From: Liolophura sinensis
Lineage: Eukaryota > Mollusca > Polyplacophora > Chitonida > Chitonidae
Assembly: GCF_032854445.1 (NCBI RefSeq)
Contig: NC_088301.1
Span: 31,153,830 to 31,217,829, forward strand
Direction of reading: 5' to 3'
DNA length: 64,000 bases
Shown here: one piece after another, positions 11,276-22,761 of the stretch
Layout: the number at the start of each line of letters is the position of its first letter
Position numbering within the stretch: position 1 is the first letter of the stretch
Program-made: the position numbers and the translations under genes
The notes under the pieces: generated by a model
What the model saw: the letters and a program-made list of their open reading frames with translations, nothing else
Databases searched by the model: none
What the model was told of the DNA's origin: nothing

Positions 11276-12494
11276 ACACCAACCACCTTGGCCATGGAAG
11301 CCTCAGTCTTTTCCCTCATGATTTAATTTGCACAGTCTGCCAGAATCTGAAAGATCTTATGAACTTAAAGATATGTTTTGACATTTGTTTGGAAGATAGG
11401 ATATGTTACAGGGAAAATGTTTCAGCTCCAAAAGCAGTATTTTATTTGCCTCCTTTGCACTTTTTTTAAATGAAATTTTTTGTCATTTATCAAGGAATCT
11501 GATAATGATCTGATTGAAAGGAACACCACTATCCAGATAGGTTTGTACCATAGTGGCTTTTGAAGAACATTTGAACAGTACAGTCATAGTAAGAAATGTT
11601 ACATGTATTTGTTCCTCTAACAAGCTAACTCTAGATGTTCTCCTGTGCACATGTAATTAAATGTACATGTGCTTCTTTTTAGATCTAACATTTATTCAAA
11701 CTGACCCATTTTCAATGTTTCAAAATTACTTTTCATATCTGATAAAACACAGTACATGAACTTACGCGTTTCATGCATACAAGTACACGCATATTTGTCT
11801 AATGACCTTAAACTGCAATCCATTCATCTTTTTACAAATTACCATCCACTGCACAAAGTCTACTGTATAAAAGGCTCTACAGTTTGCAGACCTACAATTA
11901 TGGCTCCATGTTAGGTGTTTAGCTTTAGGTCACATCTACATTCAATGTATATGTATACGACACACTATTTTGTGAGAAAAAGACATGATCTCTGTAATAC
12001 TCCACATTTTACAGAAAAAGACAATATATATAAATAAAAAACAAAAACAAAAAACATATGTAGTGTTTGAATTATTAAATTAGCTTCTATTAACTATTAA
12101 TTAATTAATAATATCATAATATCATCTGGATAACTTGAACAGTGAAATACCTAATCACAATGAATCCCAGTGGTATGCACCGACATACACACCCCACCCT
12201 GTTACAGTACACCTACACCTGGTTCACCATTAAACTCCATATGCTATCAAGCAAGGAAGTATATACCACATGTATCACACCTAGCTACTAACTTTAAAGT
12301 CTTTGGCTGGAGTCCAATTAAGTCTCTTCCTCAAGTTTATATGGGGCAGATGTTCTTACAAGACTACATTAGCTGGGTCCAAAAGTCAGTTTAACTTCTT
12401 AGTCAAGGTCTATAGCCATTGTTGTTCACATTACATTTTTCTGCTTCTGGCTGACCAGGAAATTAAACAGGAAAACCATATGAAGCTCCATATA

Positions 12495-12648
12495 TTATTT
12501 ATTTATTTATTTGATTGGTGTTTTACACCGTACTCAAGAATATTTCACTTATACGACGGCGGCCAGCATTATGGTGGGAGGAAACCGGACAGAGCCTGGG
12601 GGAAACCCACGGCCATCCGCAGGTTGCTGACAGACCTTCCCACGTACT
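12495..12648 (-). mobile_element. SINE, 5' truncated (family 1)
   Basis: A (TTAT)n tail followed by 'tgattggtgttttacaccg', 'acgacggcggccagcattat' and 'ggttgctgacagaccttccc'. Head missing; little divergence from the copies at 17.2 and 25.2 kb. Confidence 0.85.
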
Positions 12649-12933
12649 CGATATAATAATCTGTCTTGTTATAGTTAGCTGGAGATCCGCCAGATACTAG
12701 GATTGTACTGCATGAGGAGATCACATACATGTGATGCCACATGTAAAATACCACTACCTGCATCTGTATCCACCACAGCACTGTCCACAAACAGTTTTTA
12801 ACTGGAAACAGGATAGTTGTTGCCATCAAAACATCCGTAAACAAATACCCCTGCACATTCATTAACATGTAATTCCATCTTCTGCAGTCATGTAATGCAA
12901 GAATGCATGAACATACAGATCCTCTGAAATAAT

Positions 12934-13149
12934 GTAATTCTTCAACCTTTTCACAAGTTCGGAAGGTGTTTATTCAGGCAAATTCCGAAGGCATTATTCT
13001 GTGTTGACTACTAACATGAAACTTTTTGTCAAGCCCTGAAACAGGCAAATCCAACCAATGTAGTTTTGTCCCGAAAAACAAATGAAAAATGTGCATAAAT
13101 TGCACTGAAAGCTGCTCTTCCTGTGCGAAAAGGTTCACCAATTAGGGTA
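12934..13149. mobile_element. MITE-like element (family A)
   Basis: Begins 'gtaattcttcaaccttttca' and ends 'aaggttcaccaattagggta', an imperfect terminal inverted repeat of about 18 bases. The copy at 50,323-50,535 shares most of the inside (caatccaaccaatgta, gcactgaaag). No ORF. Confidence 0.75.
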
Positions 13150-14518
13150 GGTAATGAATACATCCTGTTCACAGCAACATATAAAAACCTTCAAGTGGAC
13201 TGTACATATAGGCTTAATAAAGCAAGAAACCCCAGTATGTACCCAAGGAACTATAGAAACTTCCCCACCTAAACCTGAAGGTGCACATAATCCAACAGGC
13301 GCTGCACATCAATGATTACAGACTAGAGAGCTTGGAAACAAGGTGTGTGCTATTATGTGACAAGCATGAATATATCAGTCCCCATACATCTTGGAGAATG
13401 CTTGTCAGACTAGGTTATAGTTAAGTGTCAACACCTTGATGCTCATATACAGCTAGAAACTAACAAACAACATGCAATACCAATGTGATCATATTACATA
13501 TAACAAATGAATGGTTAATGGAAATCACATATCCAATTACATGTACAATAACTACACCACAAAATAATGATAGCCCTATTCAATACTGGCATGTCATATT
13601 TTCAATGGCCAAGAATCCTTCACAAATGACCCCTTCATTAACATCTGCCCAGTAGCAATTTATGTACTGTACATGTGTTTTTCCTTTGTATATAAAGAAT
13701 CATGAATGCTGATTTTCAAGAAACATTTCTCAAGGATGAGACAGACACTTGGATGAAAAAGAGGAAACTAGACAGCATACTCATAATTTGGACATTTTTA
13801 GCATTTCTGAATTAAATTCTGAACATTTTTCTGCTGCATTTTTTGCATAAACAGAAAGGAACTCCACCAAAAAGAAGAAAAATCTCATGCCTGATTTCTG
13901 TTAAAGCCCAAAATATAAATGTCCAAAACAGAATTACTTCAGGACAGAAGGACTTCAGAGTATATGTTTAGACTTACATTATCATACATGTATGTATACA
14001 TGTGTAAAGGTTTGGGTAAATCCATGTGGCCTGTCTGAAGCAGAAATCAGGGGGCAGGGGCAGGAGGAATGTACATGTGACATATACTGTACCTGTGTTG
14101 CTTGACATAAACACTGGCACAAGCCAGCGTACATGTACATATCAATATCAACACTACACATGAATATTGCATAGCCTCAGCATGTTTTCATTACATGCCT
14201 GGTAATGATGTTTCTGTGTAAGTGCCATAAATTATTGCTACATGTATATCCCATGACCGTCCTATGCACACAGACCAAAATCAATGATGTTTCATACAAA
14301 GAATGTTTAACATATGTAATGCAAAATGTGTAGGTTGAAGGGAAGGGGAAGATTTATAGAAGGAATAATTAGCTGTCATTTGTGTCATTTACGTCTTCGA
14401 ACGGTCTTATTACAAAGGGATTAAGATTACCAGTGAGATCAACCCTAAGATTTCATGTTAGTCACATTAGAGGGGTTTTCGAAACAGCTTCAAGACAATT
14501 CAGTTGAGTAACATTTAC

Positions 14519-14803
14519 CTGTCCTTTCGAGTGAAACTCCAAAATAAATTTAGGTTTTGGTGGCACAGGAGGTGGTGTATTCTCATGACTGCGTGACATT
14601 TTTTCCACCGGTACTGACAATAGATTGGTCTTCGTGTAAGACTGAGCCTCCAAGCTCTTCCGAGGGCTGGGAGACTGTTTGGCTGTGGCCTGCACTGTTC
14701 TTAGCAGTGAATAGGGTTTAGGGGCAGTTGCAGGTTTGGCCAGAATGACAGGGGTTCGTAACTCAGATTCGACTTGCTCATCTGGTGAAGAGTGGCCAGA
14801 ACG
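14519..14803 (-). CDS. MPDZ: MPDZ exon: linker with proline-rich SH3-ligand-like motif
   Basis: This phase 0-0 exon of 95 codons has acceptor TTGTCAACAG and donor CAG|GTAAAT. It is basic and Pro/Ser/Thr rich (TPVILAKPATAPKPYSLLRT, KQSPSPRKSLE). Near its end it contains NTPPPVPPKPKF, which fits a class II SH3 ligand (P-x-x-P-x-K). I do not recall such a motif at this place in vertebrate MPDZ. Because its length is a multiple of three and both ends are phase 0, it could be skipped without a frameshift. Confidence 0.83.
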
Positions 14804-16237
14804 CTGTTGACAAGAAATGCAGATCTGCAGGTAAATTGTCCCAAATACTGAACATGGAATTGGTTCTCCTAGCGATGCAGTGTTGCTGTTTGCACAAGGC
14901 AACATGTTGCAAAGGACAAAATCAGAGGCATATGATACATATCATCCACCTGTAAGTTGCATGGCAGCACCAAATACCAGATGTGGGCCATTAGAACAAT
15001 CAACAAGACTTGCAAGGCTAAACTTCCGAGCAAAGATTTTTTTTTTCAGATTATTCAATACAATGAAGTACATCATCGTGAGCTTGTAAGCAACAGTCTG
15101 TTCATAATGTCCTTGCTTTAATTATCATTCTACATTTACTTGTTACCATGATATCAAAATATCTTTAAGTTAACTTTAGAAACTAACCAAACATTCATGT
15201 TCATGATAAGTTCAAGTGAAATTTGTTACTTGTTACAAGAGAAGTAGTAAAATTTAATAAGTAACATAAAATGTACATCAGTAAATGTAAAATTTTATAC
15301 ATTGCCTCCACCTGATATTGAGTGCGTATGTATAACTGGGGGGTATTGAGAATTGGCAAGGAAGGGTGTATTATCAAGGGAGACATACAATCTCTAGCTA
15401 ATTGGGGTACATGTAAGTAAGGTGGTGCGAGAACATGCACAAGTTAATGTAAAATACAATTTACCATATCATAACATTTTAAAAATAGAAACAAATTTGA
15501 TAGAAGATCATTAAATGATACAGTCTTAATGCCACAACAGCAATATTGGAGGCATTTTGTGGTGATTATGCATACAGAGTTGATTTTAAAGTTACTTCTG
15601 GGGCTCAACAATGGAGAATGATTATTTTTATTTTCAGATAGTATAAACTATGAGAACCTTTTCAGACAATTGTGTCATCCAGGATGAGAAATTGTTACAT
15701 CCTATGAAACTCTGAAGTTGATCACAATAATGAAAATAAAATTTCAAATTCAAGAATTATCTGTATATCTTCTGGTTTATATTACTTATTCCGGAAGATC
15801 TCAAGTAACATACATGTGAAAAGATTTAGGAATTTGCTGCATGAAATCATACATAAAAAATTAAAATAAATAAAATTTGACTTTGAACAGAATTCTGCAA
15901 AACTTATTAACTGTTGTAATAATCCTGTTATGAAATATATACAGCTATACATCTTCAAGTGCAGTGCAGTGAAATTTCATAATACCAATATATCAGGTAA
16001 ATGTGCCCAGTGCAAACTGGAGGATTACTACAGACTGTACTCTGAACTAGTCAACTAGGGTAGTATGGGGTGTAGATGTATGAAGTCAAACAGGCAGGGA
16101 TCTCCAGAGCCCAGAGGTTGAAAAGATGGGGTGAGGAAAAGCCTGAACGGAAATAATGTTGACAAACGTTAGAAGTGAAAGATTACCCAAAAATGAGTAA
16201 GTGTCAGTTAATGTTTGTTTGTACGATTGGGGTTTCA

Positions 16238-16390
16238 ATTCTATGGTGGGCTTTTTGGACCATTGTAGGTGTCAATGACATTACAAAATGTATTTCTCAC
16301 CCCAATAGCATATTTAACGCTGAAAAAACTGTCAGCACTGGCAACCAGCATCATCAATATGGTACATGTAGATAAAGCCCACCATAAAAT
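16238..16390. mobile_element. MITE-like element (family C), 153 bp
   Basis: The ends are 'attctatggtgggcttt' and, reversed, 'attttatggtgggcttt', matching at 16 of 17 bases. A fragment of the same left end is at 34,566-34,608. No ORF. Confidence 0.75.
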
Positions 16391-16764
16391 CATGCATTTA
16401 ACAGCATTTTATTTACTGAAAAACAATGAAGAAAAAAAAACCAGACAAAATAAGGAACAAATAAAACATAAAAAAAAATTTTGAATATAGTTTTCAATGG
16501 TATTTCATAATCATTAATACTTTTCATCAGGGTCTATTCTTTCACTTTTATATAACAGGAAAGCAATCAGAGCTTGCAAAGATATATGTCCCCCCTCCCC
16601 GTAAGAAAAATATAAATATACCACAATCAGCCATTGCGCAGTATTAATATCTTTTTCACAGATTGAGTGTACCTTTGTGCAAATACACAGTCTGCATAAG
16701 ATGCAGAAACAAAACAAAAACGTAAGGATTCATTAAAGTAGAATTCTTTAGCAATCGCCTTGCC

Positions 16765-16800
16765 AATGCCTTGAACCACTCGGCCACAGAGGGTCCTGGA
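16765..16800 (-). other. tRNA-like half, probably SINE debris
   Basis: On the minus strand it reads CTCTGTGGCCGAGTGGTTCA, like the 5' half of a Leu/Ser-type tRNA with a good A box. The 3' half, with B box and acceptor stem, is not visible, so it is not a functional tRNA gene. Confidence 0.45.
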
Positions 16801-16857
16801 GAAATTTTACAAGTATGCCATATCATACCCTAGATACCCATATATTTTGCCATATGT

Positions 16858-16860
<3 letters not shown>

Positions 16861-16908
<48 letters not shown>
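16861..16908. repeat. TA microsatellite
   Basis: About 24 uninterrupted TA units, likely length-polymorphic. Confidence 0.95.
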
Positions 16909-16909
<1 letters not shown>

Positions 16910-17161
16910 TAAAGTCCAGCAACTTCTCAAAAAATTAAAATGCGAAAAAATAGTCTGACAATGCATAACTTCCTATATGCCATATGATACCAGAGTTATG
17001 TCCCATATACAGATCAAAATATATCCAGCAAAAATTTGCTAATGAATGGACCTGAAATTTTTAAAAGTGTGATTCCCTTGACTATGTATTGCCAGCTAAG
17101 AATATGTCAGGTTTGAGGCATTACTAAGGTTCCAATTATGGGCACACCGATAAGAAAATAT

Positions 17162-17390
17162 CCAGCTTTCTTATTTATTTCATTGGTGTTTTACGCCGTA
17201 CTCAAGAATATTTCACTTATACGTCGGCGGCCAGCATTATAGTGGGAGGAAACCGGGCAAAGACCGGGGGGAAACCCACAACCATCCGCAGGTTGCTAAC
17301 AGACCTTCCCACATATGGCTGGAGAGGAAGCCAGCATGAGCTGGACTTGAGCTCACAGCAACCGCAATGGTGAGAGGCTCCCAGCTTTCT
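17162..17390 (-). mobile_element. SINE (family 1), 5' truncated, with target-site duplication
   Basis: The element spans 17,172-17,380 and is flanked by identical 10-bp copies of CCAGCTTTCT at 17,162-17,171 and 17,381-17,390. It has the TTAT-type tail at the low end and stops at 'ggtgagaggctc', so the tRNA head is missing. Confidence 0.88.
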
Positions 17391-18329
17391 GGTTACGGAT
17401 TTGTGTTAGACTTTGTATCATACATCTTCTAATTCATTAGGCGGTGGTGAATGATTGACTGACATATCACTTGTTTCTCAACCTCTTGTAGCCTATAGTT
17501 TTTCTTATGATACAGATATTTCCCTCTATTGAAAAGGCTATAGGAACATACTGTACCATGTTGAAAAAAATTTGCTTTATGACCAAATATCAAAGATGTG
17601 AAGCTTTAATAGGAATAATTTACATGGAACTTAACATACCAATTTCATCTGCATTATGCTTCCTCAAGACCAATCTACACTCACACGTAGTTTCTATTTT
17701 CTACACCTCAGATCTGATCATGTAATATTCATTATACAAGTGCTTGAGTATACATGTACTTAAATATCAACAGGTAACTCATTACAGACTTTCATGGTTG
17801 GAACGCAACACACAGAACTCTACATGAGTGGGTGTGTAAAACACTACTTAATGATAATATCCCATGGATATGGAAACATGATGCCATGTGACAGTTACCA
17901 CCATTTGTATTGTCAGGGACATTATTCATTCCAATAAGGAAGTCTGGTGGCATTTCCCGGTAAAATATCACATATTCATGGCAGCCAATCAGTATTAAGG
18001 TTATTTACTTCCCCATCAAGACACATAGTCTCCATAAAACAGGTATATTGCCTTCCTTATGCAACCTGGAAGAGCTTAAAATAGTGACACCAGTAGAGGT
18101 TATATTAACAACACTTCCAGGGTCTGTCCCTCCACACAGTTCTCAATACAATACTGTGTAGGGCACATTAAGAAGAAGAAAAAAAAAAAGTCATCCTGCC
18201 CAGCACACACCGCCAATTTGGTATGTATTCCAAGACGAAGGAACCCACTCCCCCCCAAAAAAACAAAACGCTAAACACAACTGATTAATGCATGGTTAAA
18301 ACAAAACTCAAGAATTTTTAATTATATGA

Positions 18330-18560
18330 CAGCTGTCAGTTATATGGCTTGAGAAAACTGGGGTGCCTAGGGTAAACCACCAATCTCTGGCAAGTTACTG
18401 ACAACAAAATGTCCAATGTGAGAGGCATAAATTTGTACACCATATTGGTCGAAAATAAGTGGTTTTCCATGATGTTGGATGGTACAAACTGCCTCATAAG
18501 CACAGCTGATCATTGACTGTCACCAAGGCCACATGAACAATGAGAGCCAGGGAATACCAG
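18330..18560. repeat. Dispersed repeat (family D)
   Basis: Shares 'gtaaaccaccaatctctggc' plus 'aagttactgacaa' with the copies at 10.5 and 54.6 kb; about 230 bases. Confidence 0.6.
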
Positions 18561-18844
18561 GAAAAGCTGAGTTGAGCCACCACCTAATTTGTCTTAACAA
18601 CTGAAAGAACATCTTGAACATGACCTGCACACAAAGCAAAATAGTTTGAAACTAAGTAGAACAAGCCCAAACAAATGAATTATTTCTATTCCTACTCTAC
18701 CTTGCATGTGATAGTTAGTGCTGGGTTAAAAGTTTATCTATGTTAATGTGTACAGAGTACATGGGTTATAGGCATTCAGGGGAAAAGCTCAAACATGTCA
18801 ATGTGCACAATAAACCTGTGTATCAAGAGGATAGTGAAAGATAC

Positions 18845-19366
18845 CTCGTCCGGTGCTGCTTCTCTCATTTGATAGTTCACAGCCACTTCTGATGGTTCCA
18901 CTAACGGAGACGTCCTCGCAGGTTGAAAGGGTGGAGGCTGCTCACTCAGGTCATCATCCCACACAGGCTGAATACTTGAAAACTGTTCCACATCACCAGT
19001 TACAGAACTGTCCATTATGGAAGCTTGGTCCTCGCAAGGCAAGGCAGTCCCTGAAACCCCTTCTTCTCCAGGAGCATGAAGTAATGTTTGGGAAGTAAAA
19101 GAATGCCTCTTTGTAGACTCTGATAAGTCTTCTCTCGACAGGTTCTCCTCAAAAGCTCTCTCTAAGTCCAGCTCAGCGATCATATTAGTCTCTGGTTCGG
19201 AGTCTGAACTCAGTATCAAAGGAGAGTAAACTTTTGGGAAATCAGGGAGAGCTGGTGACAAAGCTGGCCCGGAGATTTCCCCATCACTTGTGTCTTTACC
19301 CTGATTCACCTCTGTGTTTATACTCAACACGGGAGCACCCTCAACATTGGTGCTTAAGGCAGGGGT
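18845..19366 (-). CDS. MPDZ: MPDZ exon: long disordered PDZ5-PDZ6 linker
   Basis: This phase 0-0 exon of 174 codons has acceptor TTCTGTTCAG and donor GAG|GTATCT. It holds no domain: it is Ser/Glu/Pro rich and acidic, with short conserved-looking pieces such as FPKVYSPLILSSDSEPET, AELDLERAFEENLSREDLSE and QFSSIQPVWDDDLSEQ. The segment with L-D-L-x-x-A-F-E-E-N-L resembles 'LHMSLEELYTQNLLQRQ' in the human linker, and 'VWDDD' resembles the human 'VWTESHLPSE' context. These parallels are weak. Accepted by frame, splice sites and position. Confidence 0.88.
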
Positions 19367-19842
19367 CTGAACAGAAAGACAGAATGATGGCCACACAACA
19401 CACAGCATTCAGCAATATGCAATCAACATGCTTGGCTTTCTCTCTTAACAACAGTAACCCTGGTACAAGAATCATGAAGCTGCATTGAAGTCAAAAAAGG
19501 TTTAGTCTTAACCTAATTATTAATTAACTTCCATTTCAACTTGAAGGCTAATTTTCAATATTGTTACCAAAGTCTATAAGGACTCGGGTATTGATCAGAG
19601 TGCTCTTCACACTTTGAAATGAAAACTGAGGCTGGTATAAGTCTTAAAGACAGCTTCATGGTCCCGTGGCATGGCATGATAGCATTTTTGGGGTCATTTT
19701 AAGCCCTTTTTCACCAGACAATAGCAGATTAACAGGAAGGTTTTAATCAAAATTTTTAAAACACACAAAAAATGCAAATGAGTATCATGCATCACAAAAC
19801 AAATTCAGCATATTTCTTGTACATGACACTTTGTATTCTTAC
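19367..19842 (-). other. Intron, nothing recognised
   Basis: 476 bases of AT-rich sequence with no repeat, RNA or coding signal that I can name. Confidence 0.8.
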
Positions 19843-20082
19843 CTCTGGACTTTCGTGTAAGCTTTCTGGTATTGGTAACGGTTTGGCAACCCCAATTCGT
19901 ACAAGTCCCTTGGGAGCTCCCTTAAGAGCTTGCACAGCCTGATCTAAAGTGGCATTCTCCAGGTTGACTTCTCCAACAAAGATCAGTCGATCTCCAGGTA
20001 CCAATCGGCCATCTTGTTGTGCAACTCCCCCTGGCACCAGACTTCGAATAACTATCACTGTATCTGATGGATTCATGGGGTC
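19843..20082 (-). CDS. MPDZ: MPDZ exon: rest of PDZ5
   Basis: This phase 0 exon has 80 codons, with acceptor CTTTTTCAG and donor GAG|GTAAGA. It reads DPMNPSDTVIVIRSLVPGGV, then AQQDGRLVPGDRLIFVGEVN, LENATLDQAVQALKGAPKG and LVRIGVAKPLPIP, completing PDZ5. Human MPDZ reads 'DPIDPASTVIIIRSLVPGG' and 'ALKGAPSGTVRIGVAKPLP' here. The match is nearly residue for residue, making this the most conserved exon of the window. Confidence 0.96.
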
Positions 20083-20339
20083 CTGAAAAAGTAATACTCA
20101 GCCTTAAATAACTAAGGCATCAGCCAGTTTCAGAGAGCATAACCTGAAACAATTAGTATCTTATCTCCCAATTTCACAGATCCTAAAAGAATGAAACCAG
20201 CCCTCAAACAGTCATTAGAGCATCTCAGGCTTTAACTGCCAAGATATAAATAAAAAAAACGACAAATACAAAAATTTAAGAATCCTGACACTGTCTTTTT
20301 CTGTGAATTTGTGGGTCTCTGAAATAAATATTAAATGTT

Positions 20340-20520
20340 TTGTGGCAGGGCGATTCCATGCCGCGACTGAAGCATCATGCTGGAGGCACCAGACATGACA
20401 CCCAGCAGGCACCAGACATGACAGCCCGTCCAGTCAAATTATACTCACACCAGGCCAATCAGTCCTGTTTCCTTGCTCGCACCTCTCAGTGCTGAGCATT
20501 ATGAGGCAGCAACAAGTGGG
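20340..20520 (-). mobile_element. SINE fragment (family 3)
   Basis: Body of the family at 8,155-8,450 ('caccagacatgacagcccg', 'cacctctcagtgctgagc'). The segment 'gcaccagacatgacA' is present twice here, suggesting a small internal duplication. The tRNA head is missing. Confidence 0.65.
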
Positions 20521-20538
20521 TGAACAATGAAAGGCGAT

Positions 20539-20818
20539 TGAGTGAGTGAGTGCTTGGGTTTTAACGTCGTACTTAATGATTTTTCAGTCATATGACGACG
20601 AAGGAGTCTTTAGGGTGTATGTAATGTGCCTCCTTGTTGCAGGACGGATTTCCACATGGGTCAACCAGTCGTTGCACAATCCCCTTAATGCTGAATGCCA
20701 AGCGAAGATGTTTCCAACTTTTAAAAGGTGTTAGGTGTGACCCCCACCCAGGATTGACCCTGGACCTACTTCCCCCAAAGCAAACGCTCTACCAACTGTG
20801 CTATCTAGTCCGGTCGTA
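20539..20818 (-). mobile_element. tRNA-headed SINE (family 2)
   Basis: On the minus strand the right end reads like a tRNA: TAGCACAGTTGGTAGAGCG (A box) and GGGTCAATCCTGG (B box). The left part starts 'gagtgagtgagtgcttggg' and contains 'cagtcatatgacgacgaagg', a segment I recognise as widespread in mollusc DNA. The element looks complete, but no target-site duplication was found. Confidence 0.72.
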
Positions 20819-21024
20819 AAGTCACTGAATAATAAGGGTGTAACATGTACATGTACATATCCATATAAACGTTAACTAACATGTGCCTTTAAATTGTCAC
20901 TTAACTTAAATAGGAGGGCAGTTTATTACAAGACAGGTAAAACAATATATCAAACATTAACTGTCAAACGCCTGAGCCCTGATTACTTTCAGACTTCACA
21001 GGAGATCTCAGTGCCCGATCTTAC

Positions 21025-21414
21025 CTGATAGTCTAGAATGCTAAAGCCAAGTCCCTTATCACCTTTGGTGAGTTCTATGACCACTGGTTCACTACTCCAC
21101 ATGGCTAAGCCTGTCAGTGGTTCCAGTGACCTGGACTTCATCTTGTTAAGCGAGTTCTGGACAGCAGTATGGTCAGGAGAGGACAAGGCCATCTCGGACT
21201 TGGACTTGACCAGTCGGTCATACATGGGCGCTGAACTGGCCTGCACTCCGGTGTAGAATGACGAGGTAAAGAACTTATCGTCTTTGTTTTGTGCATAGGT
21301 TTCTGGGGCAGGTTTCTGTCTTCTGGCACACACGATCCGAACATGGCGTGGCAGCTCCTTCAGAATGCTAACCACTTCTACATGGTTCAACCCGAGCAGG
21401 CGTTTACCATTAAC
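21025..21414 (-). CDS. MPDZ: MPDZ exon: end of PDZ4, linker, start of PDZ5
   Basis: This phase 0 exon of 130 codons has donor CAG|GTAAGA. It begins VNGKRLLGLNHVEVVSILKE and LPRHVRIVCARR, the end of PDZ4. A linker of roughly 70 residues follows, with several Ser and Lys residues (DRLVKSKSEMALSSPDH). Then comes the start of PDZ5: PLTGLAMWSSEPVVIELTKG followed by DKGLGFSILDYQ. The LAMW motif and 'KGLGFSILDYQ' are shared with human MPDZ PDZ5. An antisense open frame at 21,038-21,256 is only the shadow of this exon. Confidence 0.95.
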
Positions 21415-21855
21415 CTGGACGGAGGAAAAATGTGTGATACTTCAGTGACAATGTCCTAATACAACTTTGTATACTAACTGGACCAGATTACCATTAAATA
21501 CACTTTTTTCTCATGTACTTGTAGTCAGTAGGTTTACATGAATGTTTTCAGGTAACACTTACAGGTAAAACCTAAAATTTTCCCCATGACTATGTTGCTC
21601 ATGTTGTGTTATTTTGAGTATTCCACTGATCTTAGAAAGGTGTATATAGTAATATTTTATAACATTTATTTAAGTTTAAGAATGCACTTTTGAGTTTCAA
21701 ATTTTAGGTCATTATCATATATTAAAACTAGATATTACATATCCCGTGATGAAAAACATGAAATAGTATACTTTAGTTTAGCTGGACAGGCAGCCCCCCA
21801 TCCCAAACACACATTTCCCAGGTGTAAAAAAACAGCCAAATGTTAAGGTCATTAC
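21415..21855 (-). other. Intron inside PDZ4, nothing recognised
   Basis: 441 bases, AT-rich, no repeat or coding signal seen. Confidence 0.85.
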
Positions 21856-22029
21856 CTCCAAGAGTTCATCTCCACTCTGAAGTCTGCCATTAAGTCCCAC
21901 AGGTCCCTGGGGCAGGATGGAGCGGATGTAATGGTGGGGACGCACCTCCACACCATTCTCCACATCCACTGTTCCCTCCAGGCTTATCCCTAGCCCACCA
22001 CCATCTTGGAATTTGGACAACTGAGCCAC
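21856..22029 (-). CDS. MPDZ: MPDZ exon: first part of PDZ4
   Basis: This phase 0 exon has 58 codons, with acceptor CTTATCAG and donor GAG|GTAATG. It starts VAQLSKFQDGGGLGISLEG (intact GLGI loop) and ends with GPVGLNGRLQSGDELLEV. The human PDZ4 reads 'KFSENSGLGISLEATVGHHFIRSVLPEGPVGHSGKLFSGDELLEVNG'. Compared with it, this protein has about eight extra residues (DVENGVEV area) in the loop before HHYIRSILPQ, the loop between strands beta-B and beta-C. Confidence 0.95.
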
Positions 22030-22681
22030 CTGATAAGCAAATCAAGATACACATTTACAGTACAGTGTGTTTTCAAATCCAATCTTACCAATCTGCATAA
22101 GTATAGATGCAGGAGAATGACTTCCTACATGTCCTAGATGAGCCTGGAGATAAACAAAATCTCCATAACATCACAACATCATACTTGTATTTAAGCATTA
22201 ACCAATTCTGTCTACATTTCATTCATAAATACAGCAAGTAGAATGAACAGGACATTGCCAGCCTTGAGCAGAAGAGTTATCAACGCTGTCATAGTTGTAC
22301 TGCTGCATCACTAAAGTACTCAGCTGAAGACACTAGACATGACATCTCAACCACAATGTGTAAAGAATAGTATATTTAGTTCTTCTTATAAGTCAATTTG
22401 GGACTAAGGTGGATCCTGTAAATATCTGGACACATAAACAGTCGCTCTTCGGCCACATTATAAACTTTATCATTAAGTCAAATGATGGTGCAGTCAAACA
22501 AAACAGTATGGCAGTGATCTTGAAATCAAATGATGATGGTCAAGTTATTATGTACAGTTTTATGTTAAACTGTCTGGTCATTCACTATGAAACGAAATTT
22601 ACACAAAAGAAAAAATGTACTACCAACAGCAAACATGGACCTGGACCAATTATCAGATTAAGACGTACTAACAAACCTTAC
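22030..22681 (-). other. Intron before PDZ4
   Basis: A short piece at about 22,285-22,355 ('agctgaagacactagacatgaca') matches the SINE family at 8,155-8,450. Otherwise nothing is recognised. A plus-strand open frame at 22,409-22,765 runs across intron and exon and has no domain. Confidence 0.8.
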
Positions 22682-22761
22682 CGTCACTTCAAAATCTTCC
22701 CCAACAATAGGTTCCCAACAGGCCTTGATGGCAGCTTCCACATCTGGCAGCAGATCACCAC
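22682..22761 (-). CDS. MPDZ: MPDZ exon: segment leading into PDZ4
   Basis: This small exon of 80 bases has acceptor TTGTTTCAG and donor ACG|GTAAGG. It encodes LLPDVEAAIKACWEPIVG and then EDFEVT, running straight into VAQLSKF at the start of the next exon. The pattern W-x-x-I-x-G-x-(D/N)-(F/Y)-E matches the conserved stretch just before PDZ4 in human MPDZ ('KWQRIMGINYEIVVAHVSKF'). That makes this short exon convincing even though it is below the usual ORF size. Confidence 0.9.

Larger units (their letters stand above)
10964..14518 (-). other. Intron (3.6 kb) with several mobile-element copies
   Basis: It holds a SINE fragment at 11,110-11,275, a SINE copy at 12,495-12,648 and an inverted-repeat element at 12,934-13,149. 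The rest is AT-rich DNA with scattered 'acatgtacat' strings. No additional exon was found. Confidence 0.8.
14804..18844 (-). other. Intron (4.0 kb) with MITE, TA repeat and SINE
   Basis: It contains an inverted-repeat element (16,238-16,390), a tRNA-like half (16,765-16,800), a TA microsatellite (16,861-16,908), a SINE with target-site duplication (17,162-17,390) and a dispersed repeat at 18,330-18,560. No additional exon recognised. Confidence 0.8.
20083..21024 (-). other. Intron inside PDZ5 with two tRNA-like SINEs
   Basis: Two SINE-like repeats of different families (20,340-20,520 and 20,539-20,818) fill over half of the intron. The rest is featureless. Confidence 0.82.

Noticed and set aside
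20750-20818. Functional tRNA gene on the minus strand
   Set aside because: A and B boxes are present but the cloverleaf is not complete and a SINE body follows. The same judgement was made for the heads at 25.5, 51.7, 1.9 and 8.4 kb and the half at 16.8 kb.
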